From contig JAHZLQ010000027.1 of the NCBI GenBank assembly GCA_022599775.1, positions 1 through 64,000 on the forward strand: a stretch of 64,000 nucleotides of DNA, in the 5' to 3' direction. Shown piece by piece: positions 35,680-45,048 of this stretch. The notes beneath the pieces were generated by a model. That model was given only the letters and a program-made list of their open reading frames with translations. It made no database searches and was not told where the DNA came from. The stretch is from Gammaproteobacteria bacterium (GTDB taxonomy: Bacteria; Pseudomonadota; Gammaproteobacteria; Nevskiales; Nevskiaceae). Every line of letters begins with the position of its first letter. Position 1 is the stretch's first letter. A program made the position numbers and the translations under genes.

Positions 35680-38254
35680 ATGTCGAAAGGGCCGATCCGT
35701 CGTCTCGTGTCTGCGGCTGCGCTGTGCACAGCGATTTTCACAAACCCCACGTACTCACAAGAGGCTAAACAACAGCAAAGCGATGCCGTATCCGCCAGGC
35801 CTGCAAACGAGATTGAAGAGATCGTCGTTACGGCAACCAAACGTAACGAAAGCCTGACCCAGGTACCGATCGCGATCAGTGTCTTCACCGAAGACGCGAT
35901 TGCAGCCGCCGGTATCACACGGGCGGCCGACTTTCTATCGGACACGCCGAACGTTACGTTCATTGAAGACAACGCCGGCGAAGCCTATATCAATATTCGC
36001 GGGCAGACCTCCGTTCGCAATTCCGATCCCAATGTGGGTTCCATGACGTTTCGAGTGGGAGGATGAGGCGCAGTTGTTGCTGCGATTGAGCCGTCGGCGG
36101 GTGTCAAGGTCGGCCGCAGGCCGCCCGAAGGGCTCGACCTTGATGCCCGCCGACGGCGAAGCAATCCTACGGAAAGGCTTGTCGGACAGGCAGTTTTGGC
36201 CGGCAAGCCTCGGTGACAAGCCGTTTGCCGGCTGTGCGAGAGCAAACGCCCTCACGGTGGCAAACCGACTCCGCTTGGACCTCATCCTTCCACTCGAAAC
36301 GACATAGACCCCCAATGTGGCGATCGTCATCGATGGCGTCACGCTGTCGAGCACCAAGCCTTTCAATAGCGATCTGTTCGATCTGCAGCAGATCGAAGTG
36401 CTCAAGGGACCGCAAAGTGCCTTGTACGGCAGGAATGCCGCAGCCGGCGCCATCGTGATCACGACCAAGCAGCCGGGCGACGAGTTCGAGGGTCATGTGA
36501 TCGCCTCACGCGGCAGCTTCAACAGTACGCGGATCTCGCTGGGGGCCGGCGGCCCCGTCACGAACGCGCTGAAGTTCAATGTCGCGGGTTCGTTGCGGGA
36601 TACTGACGGTCCGTTCACCAGCGAGACCAGCGGGCAAAAGGTTGAAGCCTCGCGCACGGATAGCGGTCGCATGCGTCTGATCTACGAGCCCGATGACAGG
36701 CTGAAGGTCGATGTTCAGCTCGGAGGGCACAAGAAGATCGGCGCATCGACTTCCTACAACGCCCAGATCGTCGGACTCCCCATTGGCGGATTTCCCGGCA
36801 CGGAACTCGACGCCAACAACACCGACATACCCTTCGTCAGCAATATCCAGAGCTATCACGACGAGGAATTCACCGATATTCCTGTGAAAGTCGACTACGA
36901 CCTCGGTTTCGCGCAGTTCACGTCGATCAGCGCATTCAACTACCTCAAGCAGATGTATGGCAGCGACTCGCCACCGTACGTCTCGGATACCGGAACCGGC
37001 GATACCACGCAGCTGTATTCCTATCGCGACACGAACTACTCGCAGGAGTTTCGCCTGACGTCGCCGGCGGATCGTGAGCTTCGCTGGCAGATTGGGTTCT
37101 ACGCCTTGCGCTTCCTGCGCAACCAGACTAGCAAGATCAATCAGGACAATATCGGCCAGGCACCGAGGGGGTATGACGTCGATTTCGCGGATTCGGACCA
37201 GCCCACCGTGGCCTACAGCCACCCGCGCTACAAAACGACGAGTTATGCACCATTTGCCAGTGTCCAATACGACATAAGCGATACGCTGCATCTGAACGCT
37301 GCGGGTCGATACGACGTGGAAGATCGTTCGGTCCGGGAAACCGCACCAGACCAGGTCAATCCGATCACCGGCTTGAACTACAACAATTGCGTGGCGCTGA
37401 CCGGCGCGACGATCGACCAGTGTCACGACTCACAGACTTTCAAGCAGTTCGAACCCAAGCTCAGCCTGTCTTACGATGTCGGCGAGAATGCCAGCACCTA
37501 CGCGAGTTACGGCAAGGGCTTCAAGTCCGGAGGCTTCAACCCGATCGGCTCGCGTCAGGCCTTGATTGCCGCCGCGGAGAACGCGGGTCTGCCCGCCGAC
37601 TCCGTTTACGTGCAGGACGGATACGACAAGGAGGTATCGACGTCGTATGAACTGGGTGCCAAGGCGAGGTTGTTCGAGCGGCGACTGTCAATCAACGCGG
37701 CCGTATTCAAGACCGATATCGAAGGTGCGCAACAGTTCGAGTTCTATCCGAGTGCGGGCCTGCAGACCACGATTAGTATCGACAAAGTCCAGATCAAGGG
37801 CTTTGAATTCGACTTCGATGCGCAACTTCCCACCGGCCTGCGTCTGTTCGGGGGATACGGCTACACGGATGGCGAGGTCAAGAAATTTGCGGGCAACCCG
37901 TCATTCGACGGCAACGTCGCACCGGGGTCGTACAAGTACACGATATCCGTGGGGGCGACGCAGAGCTTTGTGTTGCGCGGAGATCTCGAGCTGGTGCCGC
38001 GCATCGAGTTCAATCGTTATGGCGCGATTTGGTGGGATGTTGCGAACACCGAGGGTACGAAGCGTGATCCTCTGAATCTGCTCGATGCACGCCTGTCGCT
38101 CAAGGCCGGCGATCGCTGGGAACTGTCGGCGTACGGCAACAACCTGACCGACGAACAGTACTACCAGGAGGTGGTGCCGCTACTCGGGTCTTTCACGGTC
38201 AACTATCGCGGTCCGGTGCGCAGCTATGGCGTCGAATTGCGCGTGAACTTCTGA
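35680..38254 (+). pseudogene. TonB-dependent receptor disrupted by a small inserted element
   Basis: The N-terminal piece (35680-36066) has a ribosome-binding site AGGAG, a signal peptide, a TonB-box-like stretch (EIEEIVVTATKR) and the start of the plug domain through GQTSVRNSDPNV, then reads into foreign sequence and stops. The rest (GTG 36317 to 38254, 645 codons) continues the plug (AIVIDGVTL, QQIEVLKGPQSALYGRNA) and the whole 22-strand barrel, ending GVELRVNF. Deleting 283 bp (36028-36310) joins NV to AIV in frame. No other lesion is visible, so the disruption is probably recent. The C-terminal piece lacks a signal peptide and should not be made or exported. Substrate is unknown; catabolic uptake is suggested by the following EthD gene. 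Confidence 0.93.
36037..36310. mobile_element. MITE-like non-autonomous insertion element, about 274 bp
   Basis: The insert is bounded by direct repeats CCCAATGTGG at 36028-36037 and 36311-36320; the duplication is 9 or 10 bp, so one boundary base is ambiguous. Imperfect terminal inverted repeats of about 31 bases (36037-36068 and 36280-36310) share GTTTCGAGTGG and AGGATGAGG, with both ends beginning GG. Inside are a 23-bp imperfect hairpin (36090-36112 with 36135-36157, 21 matches) and a smaller one (GCCGGCAA at 36199-36206 with TTGCCGGC at 36225-36232). No transposase is encoded. The 9-bp class of target duplication would fit several IS families; the parent element cannot be named. Confidence 0.88.
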
Positions 38255-38260
38255 TTCTGT

Positions 38261-38281
38261 AGCGGGCGCAACGCGCCCGCT
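38261..38281. other. Stem-loop between the receptor and EthD genes
   Basis: AGCGGGCGC, loop AAC, GCGCCCGCT is a perfect 9-bp stem seven bases after the receptor stop. No T-run follows, so it may be an mRNA-stabilising or rho-related structure rather than an intrinsic terminator. Confidence 0.5.
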
Positions 38282-38299
38282 CGACGGCGGAGTACGGAA

Positions 38300-39154
38300 A
38301 TGAACAATCCCTCTCAGGAAGTGGTCACGGTGGCCCTGCTCGAGCGCCGCAAGGGAATGAGCGATGCGCTGTTCAAGGCCTACTGGCGTGACGTGCACGG
38401 TGTGCTCGCGGCGCGCATCCCAGGCTTCTGGTCGTATGTACAGAATCACCTCGAACCGTGCTTTCCCGCAGCGGCGGATGGCGAATTGCAGGTCGATGGC
38501 CTGGCGGAGGTTCGCTATCTGAACGAGGCGGACCGGCAGGGGCTGGCCACCGGTGAGGTCACACCGATGATTCTGCGCGATGAACCGAACGTGTTTTCGC
38601 GCAGCTTGTTGTACAACCTGGCCGCCGGAGCCGGTCGCACCCTGCTTGAAACGGACAGGCCGGCGCAGCAACGTCCCGAAGCGAGCTATGTCTTGCTGCT
38701 GCAGTCTCCGGCGGGGAGCGCCACCGAGACGGTGGAAGCCGAGATTGCCGCGTCGTGGGCGCCGGCCTTTCTGGCGTCGAAGGGAATCGATTCCCTGCGC
38801 GTACATGCCCTGGCGTCCGGTGATCCAAGCCAGTGGAATACCGCCTCAGGGGTCGACAATACGCTGAAGGGCAAGCAGAACAGCGTCGTCGTGCAAGCAT
38901 CCTGGGAGTCGAATGCCGCAGCCGCCGACGCGATCGAAGCTTTGCGGGCAATGACGTCGAGCGCTCTGAGTAGCGTTCTTGTCTATCGCGTCCGCGAACG
39001 CTACGAAATGGTCGCCAATGGCCGGCCGACTCAGCTCGGCTTGCGCGGCCTGTCGGCCTTGCAGACGATCGAGCAAGCGGGGGCCGACAATCAGAAGCAG
39101 GCGGATGTGATTCGCTGCGTGTACGGCGAATCCGGCCTGGGGAGCCAAGCATAA
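38300..39154 (+). CDS. EthD-domain (dimeric alpha+beta barrel) protein
   Basis: A 284-residue protein. Residues about 8-100 match the EthD pattern: LLERRKGMSDALFKAYWRDV, then HG and PGFWSYVQNHL. The second half (VLLLQSP..., residues about 133-240) looks like a diverged second ferredoxin-like domain. EthD proteins accompany catabolic clusters (ether, aromatic, polyketide-like substrates), but a general activity is not established. It lies 45 bp after the receptor pseudogene and is likely in the same operon, so its expression may be reduced by the insertion. The substrate is unknown. Confidence 0.8.
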   Translation: MNNPSQEVVTVALLERRKGMSDALFKAYWRDVHGVLAARIPGFWSYVQNHLEPCFPAAADGELQVDGLAEVRYLNEADRQGLATGEVTPMILRDEPNVFSRSLLYNLAAGAGRTLLETDRPAQQRPEASYVLLLQSPAGSATETVEAEIAASWAPAFLASKGIDSLRVHALASGDPSQWNTASGVDNTLKGKQNSVVVQASWESNAAAADAIEALRAMTSSALSSVLVYRVRERYEMVANGRPTQLGLRGLSALQTIEQAGADNQKQADVIRCVYGESGLGSQA

Positions 39155-39165
39155 GGCCCCCGCGC

Positions 39166-40551
39166 TCAGCCGATTCCACCCTCCGTCAGCTTCCCCGGAT
39201 CGAGCAGTTCCCGCAGCCGCGTCTCGTCGAGGTCGGTCATTTCCAGCGCCACGTCGATGACCGGCCGGCCCTCCTTGTAGGCGCGCTTGGCGATCGCGGC
39301 GCCCTTGTCGTAGCCGATCACGGAATTGGCGGCGGTGATCAGCACCGGGTTGCGTGAGAGCACGTCTTCGATGCCCTGCTTGCGCACCGCGAAGCCCTTG
39401 ATCGCGCGGTCGGCCAGCAGGTGCGTGACGTTGCCCAACCATTCGATCGATTGCAGCAGGTTGAGCGCGACCACCGGCTGCATCACGTTGAGCTGGAAGT
39501 TGCCGGCCTGCGCGGCGATGGTAATCGTGGCGTCGTGCCCGATCACCTGAGCGGCCACCTGGCAGACCGACTCCGGAATCACCGGATTGACCTTGCCGGG
39601 CATGATCGAGGAGCCCGGCTGCAGCGCCGGCAGTTCGATCTCGCCGAGCCCGGCCAGCGGACCGGAGTTCATCCAGCGCAGGTCGTTGGCGATCTTCATC
39701 AGGGACACTGCCACCACCTTGGTCTGGCCGGACATCTCGACGGCGGCGTCCAGACTCGACAGCGATTCGAAATAATTGGGGCTCGCGGTGAACCGGATCT
39801 TGCTGCGCTTCGATAATGCCGAGGCAAAGCGCCTCCCGAACTTCGGGTCCGCGTTGATGCCGGTCCCCACGGCCGTACCGCCCTGTGCCAGGGCCTTGAG
39901 CCTGGGTAGCGCGGATTCGACGCGGGCGATGCCGTTGCGGATCTGCTGGGCCCAGCCGGACAGCTCCTGATCGAATCGCACCGGCATTGCGTCCATCAAA
40001 TGCGTGCGTCCGGTCTTGGTCTGCCCCGATAGCGATTTGGCCTTGCGCTCGATGGTCTTGACCAGATGCGCCAGCGCCGGCAGCAGATGCTCTTCCACGC
40101 GCAAGCTCGCCGCCACGTGCAAGGCCGTCGGAATCACGTCGTTCGACGACTGGCCATAGTTGACGTGATCATTGGGGTGCACCGTCCGGCCGAGCTTGCC
40201 GCTCGCCAGATGCGCGATCACCTCGTTGGCGTTCATGTTGCTGGAGGTGCCGGAGCCGGTCTGGAAAACATCCACGGGAAAATGCTCGTCGTGCCGACCG
40301 TCGGCGACCTCGCTGGCGGCCTCGATGATCGCGGCCGCCATGTCGGCTTCGATATAGCCCAGGGCTTGATTGACCTCGGCGGCCGTCAGCTTGACCAATG
40401 CCAGCGCGCGGATGAAGGCGCGCGGCATGCGCAGACCGGACACCGGGAAGTTCTCGACGGCGCGCTGTGTCTGCGCGCCCCACAGCGCTTTGCGCGGAAC
40501 CTGCAACTCGCCCATGCTGTCCCGTTCGGTCCTGAATTTCCTGTCCTTCAT
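39166..40551 (-). CDS. fumC: Fumarate hydratase class II
   Basis: A 461-residue aspartase/fumarase superfamily enzyme, iron-independent. Signature GSSIMPGKVNP carries the catalytic serine, and the conserved segments TGSGTSSNMNANEV, HPNDHVNYGQSSND and GRTHLMDAMPV form the active site and B site. It converges on the EthD gene with 11 bp between stops and diverges from purB. It backs up the class I fumarase at 33884-35404. Confidence 0.97.
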   Translation of the reverse strand: MKDRKFRTERDSMGELQVPRKALWGAQTQRAVENFPVSGLRMPRAFIRALALVKLTAAEVNQALGYIEADMAAAIIEAASEVADGRHDEHFPVDVFQTGSGTSSNMNANEVIAHLASGKLGRTVHPNDHVNYGQSSNDVIPTALHVAASLRVEEHLLPALAHLVKTIERKAKSLSGQTKTGRTHLMDAMPVRFDQELSGWAQQIRNGIARVESALPRLKALAQGGTAVGTGINADPKFGRRFASALSKRSKIRFTASPNYFESLSSLDAAVEMSGQTKVVAVSLMKIANDLRWMNSGPLAGLGEIELPALQPGSSIMPGKVNPVIPESVCQVAAQVIGHDATITIAAQAGNFQLNVMQPVVALNLLQSIEWLGNVTHLLADRAIKGFAVRKQGIEDVLSRNPVLITAANSVIGYDKGAAIAKRAYKEGRPVIDVALEMTDLDETRLRELLDPGKLTEGGIG

Positions 40552-40660
40552 GCCTCGATTCTCCGGTAGGGGCGATCGTCACGATTGCCGCGCGCCTCGC
40601 AAGGCGCCTGGAAACAGGCCCTGCTCCCGCAATCGGGTAATTGTTGACCAGCCCGAGTAA

Positions 40661-42102
<1,442 letters not shown>

Positions 42103-42103
<1 letters not shown>

Positions 42104-42579
42104 TGAGCGGCGGCGCCTCGCTCGATAGCAGCACGGCTTTCACCGAGCGCGCTTGCGAGGCCTTGCAGACCGCACAGCGCCAGCTGGACTGGCTCAGTCT
42201 GGCACTGGAGCCGCGACTGTACGGACACCGCGAGTTCCATGCGCGCTTGCGCGCGTTCCTGCTGCGGCATCACCGCGTCCGAGTACGCCTGTTGCTGATC
42301 GAACCGATGCGCGTCTTGCCGCAAGCGGGGCAAGGCATCGACTTCATTCGCTCCATGAGCAGCCGTGTGGAAATCCGCACCGCCTCGCCGGAACTGGCGG
42401 TGGCGCATGAGGAATGGATGATCCTTGACCAGAGGCGCTGGCTGCAAACCGCGCCACCGCCGGCACGTGGTGGGGTCGACGAGGCCCGCCCGGCCGAGGT
42501 CAGGCCCAGGCAGCGGCTGTTCGACCAATGGTGGGAAGTGGCGCCACCGGCGTCCGCACTCAGGCGCCTGCACCTCTGA
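42103..42579 (+). CDS. Conserved protein resembling DUF7931-type domains
   Basis: A 158-residue protein whose ATG overlaps the purB stop (TAATG). LALEPRLYGHREFHARLRAFL, a run of basic residues, RVRLLLIEPMRVL, a conserved HEEWMILD and the C-terminal RRLHL resemble the phospholipase-D-like DUF7931 domain, which elsewhere is fused to acetyltransferases. No catalytic HKD motif is present. Function unknown. Translational coupling to purB suggests constitutive low expression. Confidence 0.6.
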
Positions 42580-42591
42580 AACGCCGCCGGC

Positions 42592-43029
42592 TCAGTTTTC
42601 CGGTGCGATGCGTTCGAACGCCATGATTCGCTCACGGATCGGGCCGGGAACCGGTATCGCACGGTTCTCGGCGTAGTCGAACCAGACCAGCGCGGCCTGG
42701 ACCACGGCGATCAACGTATCGCCATGAACCATCCTGGATTCGGTACGAAAACTGGTCCGACCGATCTTGCGGATTCGATAGCCGATTTCGAGCGTGGCCG
42801 GTGCATGCAGCTGCGCCTTGAAGTCACACTCGATGCGCGCCAGGATCAGGCCGAAATCCTGGCCAAGCCGTCCACCCGTCTGTGTCAGCTGGGCGAAATA
42901 ATCTAGCCGCAGCGTTTCGTCATAGGTGAAGAAACGGGCGTTATTGACATGCCCGAGGGCATCCATGTCACCCCAGCGGACTTGAAGCGATTGTCGAAAG
43001 GCGAACTCGGCGTCCAGCCCTGAACTCAC
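42592..43029 (-). CDS. Acyl-CoA thioesterase, 4HBT-like hotdog family
   Basis: A 145-residue single hotdog protein. RWGDMDALGHVNNARFFTYDE contains the conserved active-site Asp and the GHVNN segment of 4-hydroxybenzoyl-CoA-type thioesterases. Likely cytosolic, with an unassigned acyl-CoA substrate. Overlaps the end of the upstream membrane-protein gene (43026-43427) by four bases, forming a small three-gene minus-strand run with a DUF1289 gene. Confidence 0.85.
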   Translation of the reverse strand: MSSGLDAEFAFRQSLQVRWGDMDALGHVNNARFFTYDETLRLDYFAQLTQTGGRLGQDFGLILARIECDFKAQLHAPATLEIGYRIRKIGRTSFRTESRMVHGDTLIAVVQAALVWFDYAENRAIPVPGPIRERIMAFERIAPEN

Positions 43030-43427
43030 GCCAGGGCCCCGCGGTAGCGTTCAATCTGCTGTACCTGCTTGCGGTAGCCCCACAAGTTCCACAGCACGAA
43101 AGCGCCGGTCAGCCAGATATGGCAAACCGCGAACGGATGTGACTGCGGCGTGAAATCGAAGGAGTAGATCGTGCACCACAACAGCAGCGCACAGGCCAGC
43201 ACCTGCCACAGCAGAATCAGCAGAAAGCGGCCGGCCAGTGACTGACGCGCTGCCGAGACACTGAGCAGCAGTCCGAACGGGATGCCGCTGGCCGCCCAGT
43301 AGCGATAGGACCACTGCAGCGGCGTATCCACATTGGCGATGAAGAAATGAGGTGCCCACCACAACAGGGTGGCCACGGCCAGGACGAAATAGGCAAGCAT
43401 CACCAATGCCGCAAGAGTTCGGTTCAT
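43026..43427 (-). CDS. Small membrane protein of unknown function
   Basis: A 133-residue protein with four predicted membrane segments (about 5-25, 43-60, 68-90 and 103-120) and a basic, Gln-rich C-terminal tail. No motif is recognised. Its start and stop overlap its neighbours, so it is probably co-translated with the thioesterase and the DUF1289 protein. Too tryptophan-rich for a typical channel subunit; role unknown. Confidence 0.65.
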   Translation of the reverse strand: MNRTLAALVMLAYFVLAVATLLWWAPHFFIANVDTPLQWSYRYWAASGIPFGLLLSVSAARQSLAGRFLLILLWQVLACALLLWCTIYSFDFTPQSHPFAVCHIWLTGAFVLWNLWGYRKQVQQIERYRGALA

Positions 43428-43666
43428 CGCGAAGTGGAGGCCTTAGTGGCAGTGTCGGATTCGATTATAGACAGCCGGTATTGCGCGGCGCGGCGAATCT
43501 GCTCGCGCGCCACGTGATGGGCCGTCGGCCATGCCTGAATTTCCGGCATGGTACGGCCGCACCCGACGCAGATTCCGGCGCTGTCGAGCCTGCATATCGA
43601 AACGCAGGGTGAGGTCGACTCGGGTTCAGGCGCGTTGGTGCGAATCTCGGACAATTTGATGGGCAC
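43424..43666 (-). CDS. DUF1289-family small cysteine protein
   Basis: An 80-residue protein with four cysteines in SPCVSICRLDSAGICVGCGR, the DUF1289 pattern, probably a small metal or iron-sulfur binding fold, followed by TMPEIQAW. Start is GTG at 43666. Function of the family is unknown. Overlaps the downstream four-helix membrane-protein gene by four bases. Confidence 0.8.
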   Translation of the reverse strand: MPIKLSEIRTNAPEPESTSPCVSICRLDSAGICVGCGRTMPEIQAWPTAHHVAREQIRRAAQYRLSIIESDTATKASTSR

Positions 43667-43744
43667 GGCGTGGATGGACGGTTGTCATGGGCGAAAATGA
43701 CATACGCTCGCTACTATAAGCCAACTACAACGAAGAATTGCTGG

Positions 43745-44335
43745 ATGAAAGGGATAGTCCACCTGCTTGGCGCCGTGCTTCTGGCGCCGGTGTTGCTCGC
43801 CGCATGTGCGGGACAGGAGTTCTACGAGCACCTGCCGTTTACCGAAGGCGTGGTGCAGGACTACGATCTGGACGCCAGCAGCCGGCGGCGTTTGCAGTAT
43901 TTCGTCTCCGACGATATTCACTTGGTGCGGATCCGCGGTGACGGCCGTCGTGGTGTCGCGGACGGACGACTGTTCGACCGCTCCAGGCAGGAGATCGAGG
44001 AAATCGTCGTCACCAGCGGCACGCCGGGCATCGTCCTGGCCAGCGGCCTCGACTGGATGGCGGTGAGTTTCGAGCGCGGGGGCTACCTGTATTTCACGTC
44101 GCGGCCGCAGAACTATGGGCTGGACGTCAGCACACGCCCGATCGAGGGGCGTTACTACCTCTACGCGCCGGACTGGAATGGGCGTGCCGGCACGATCATG
44201 TACGACAATCAGCAGTACCAGGCGGTCGACGAAAGCTGGCGTTCATTTCTGCTGGTCGACCGCAGCGCAGTATCCGAAACTCGGGGCGCGCGGGCGATTC
44301 TGCCGGGACGCACCCTGGACACGAGTCGCCGCTAG
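43745..44335 (+). CDS. Predicted lipoprotein of unknown function
   Basis: A 196-residue protein. Signal peptide with lipobox LAAC (Cys21) is followed by a beta-rich sequence (QYFVSDDIHLVRIRGDG, GLDWMAVSFERGGYLYF, GRYYLYAPDW). I start at ATG 43745 since it opens the signal peptide; the frame from 43670 would add a non-signal stretch. No family is recognised. The stop codon TAG lies within the left arm of the palindromic element that follows, so the present C-terminus may have been altered by that insertion. Confidence 0.7.
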   Translation: MKGIVHLLGAVLLAPVLLAACAGQEFYEHLPFTEGVVQDYDLDASSRRRLQYFVSDDIHLVRIRGDGRRGVADGRLFDRSRQEIEEIVVTSGTPGIVLASGLDWMAVSFERGGYLYFTSRPQNYGLDVSTRPIEGRYYLYAPDWNGRAGTIMYDNQQYQAVDESWRSFLLVDRSAVSETRGARAILPGRTLDTSRR

Positions 44336-44498
44336 TGTGGTGTCCCAGCGATCAGCATCCATTCTCGCTCGGTCTGGCGCTGCGATACGGCGTTGCTCGT
44401 CGTCACCATAGCTAGGGCTATGCCTCCTCCTCGCGCCTTGTCTCGCAGCACCCTCCCTTCGCGATTGATTGCACTGACCTGCGGGACGCCACACTGGC
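44332..44498. repeat. Long palindromic snap-back element (MITE-like)
   Basis: Ends CTAGTGTGGTGTCCC (44332-44346) and the complement of CCAGTGTGGCGTCCC (44484-44498) form 15-bp terminal inverted repeats with two mismatches. Partial pairing continues inward to a palindromic centre CATAGC-TAGG-GCTATG (44407-44422), which lies at the midpoint. The whole 167-bp unit can thus fold as one imperfect hairpin. It occupies the space between two convergent lipoprotein genes, and its left arm contains the stop codon of the first. No flanking duplication is obvious and no gene is encoded. Confidence 0.7.
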
Positions 44499-44505
44499 AG
44501 CCTGC

Positions 44506-45048
44506 TCAGCGCCAGACCGCGCTGTCCGCCAGTCGTTCGAAGGGCTCCCGCAGATCCTCGAAGGCCTCCGGCGCGGTCGCGCCGATCAGGCTGTAGCCCT
44601 TCGAATCACGCACCGTCAGTGTCACCAAGGCGCGATGGGCGCCGCTGTGCAGGCGGTAGCGCCGCTCGAAGCGCAGCGCGGGCATGCCGTCCAGCATGAT
44701 CTGCACGGGCACGCCGGCTTCGTAGTCCAGGCTGTGCTGTCGCGCCTGCGCTTCCTTGAAGCGCAGATAGCCCTGCAGGGTCGGTTTTGAACCGGCCCCG
44801 TCGCTGAACTGCCGGCTGAGATCCTCACTGACGCTGAAGTACGCACCCTCGATCCATGCACCGGCTTCATCACGCGGACGCGCCATCCACAGACTCTTGC
44901 CGGCACCATCCTGAATGTCCCAGTTCACCGGAACCTGCAAGCGCAGATCGAGTACCGGCGTCGCAGCCGTCGGCATGGGTTTGCCGCCACAGGCTCCCAG
45001 CAGCGCAAGACTGAACAACACCGCGCAGCGCCCCGGCCGCAGGATCAT
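44506..45048 (-). CDS. Predicted lipoprotein, possibly PsbP/DcrB-like fold
   Basis: A 180-residue protein with lipobox LGAC (Cys20). The mature part alternates short beta segments (LDLRLQVPVNWDIQDG, GVPVQIMLDGMPALRFERRY, RALVTLTVRD, GYSLIGATAPEAFEDL). The ending, a stress-like FEDLREPFERLADSAVW helix, recalls the PsbP/Mog1/DcrB fold, which is an inference from pattern only. Overlaps the upstream acid-phosphatase-like gene by four bases, so the two are probably co-translated and may act together in the envelope. Confidence 0.65.
   Translation of the reverse strand: MILRPGRCAVLFSLALLGACGGKPMPTAATPVLDLRLQVPVNWDIQDGAGKSLWMARPRDEAGAWIEGAYFSVSEDLSRQFSDGAGSKPTLQGYLRFKEAQARQHSLDYEAGVPVQIMLDGMPALRFERRYRLHSGAHRALVTLTVRDSKGYSLIGATAPEAFEDLREPFERLADSAVWR

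Noticed and set aside
36037..36310. Group I or II intron interrupting the receptor gene
   Set aside because: Too short for a group II intron, with target-site duplication and terminal inverted repeats instead of intron domains.
35985..36496. Transposase encoded in the insertion on the minus strand
   Set aside because: Short frames cross the element and its flanks but show no DDE or other transposase motif.
36317..38254. Independent gene starting at GTG 36317
   Set aside because: The start lies in the target duplication, has no ribosome-binding site and no signal peptide; it is the C-terminal part of the broken receptor.
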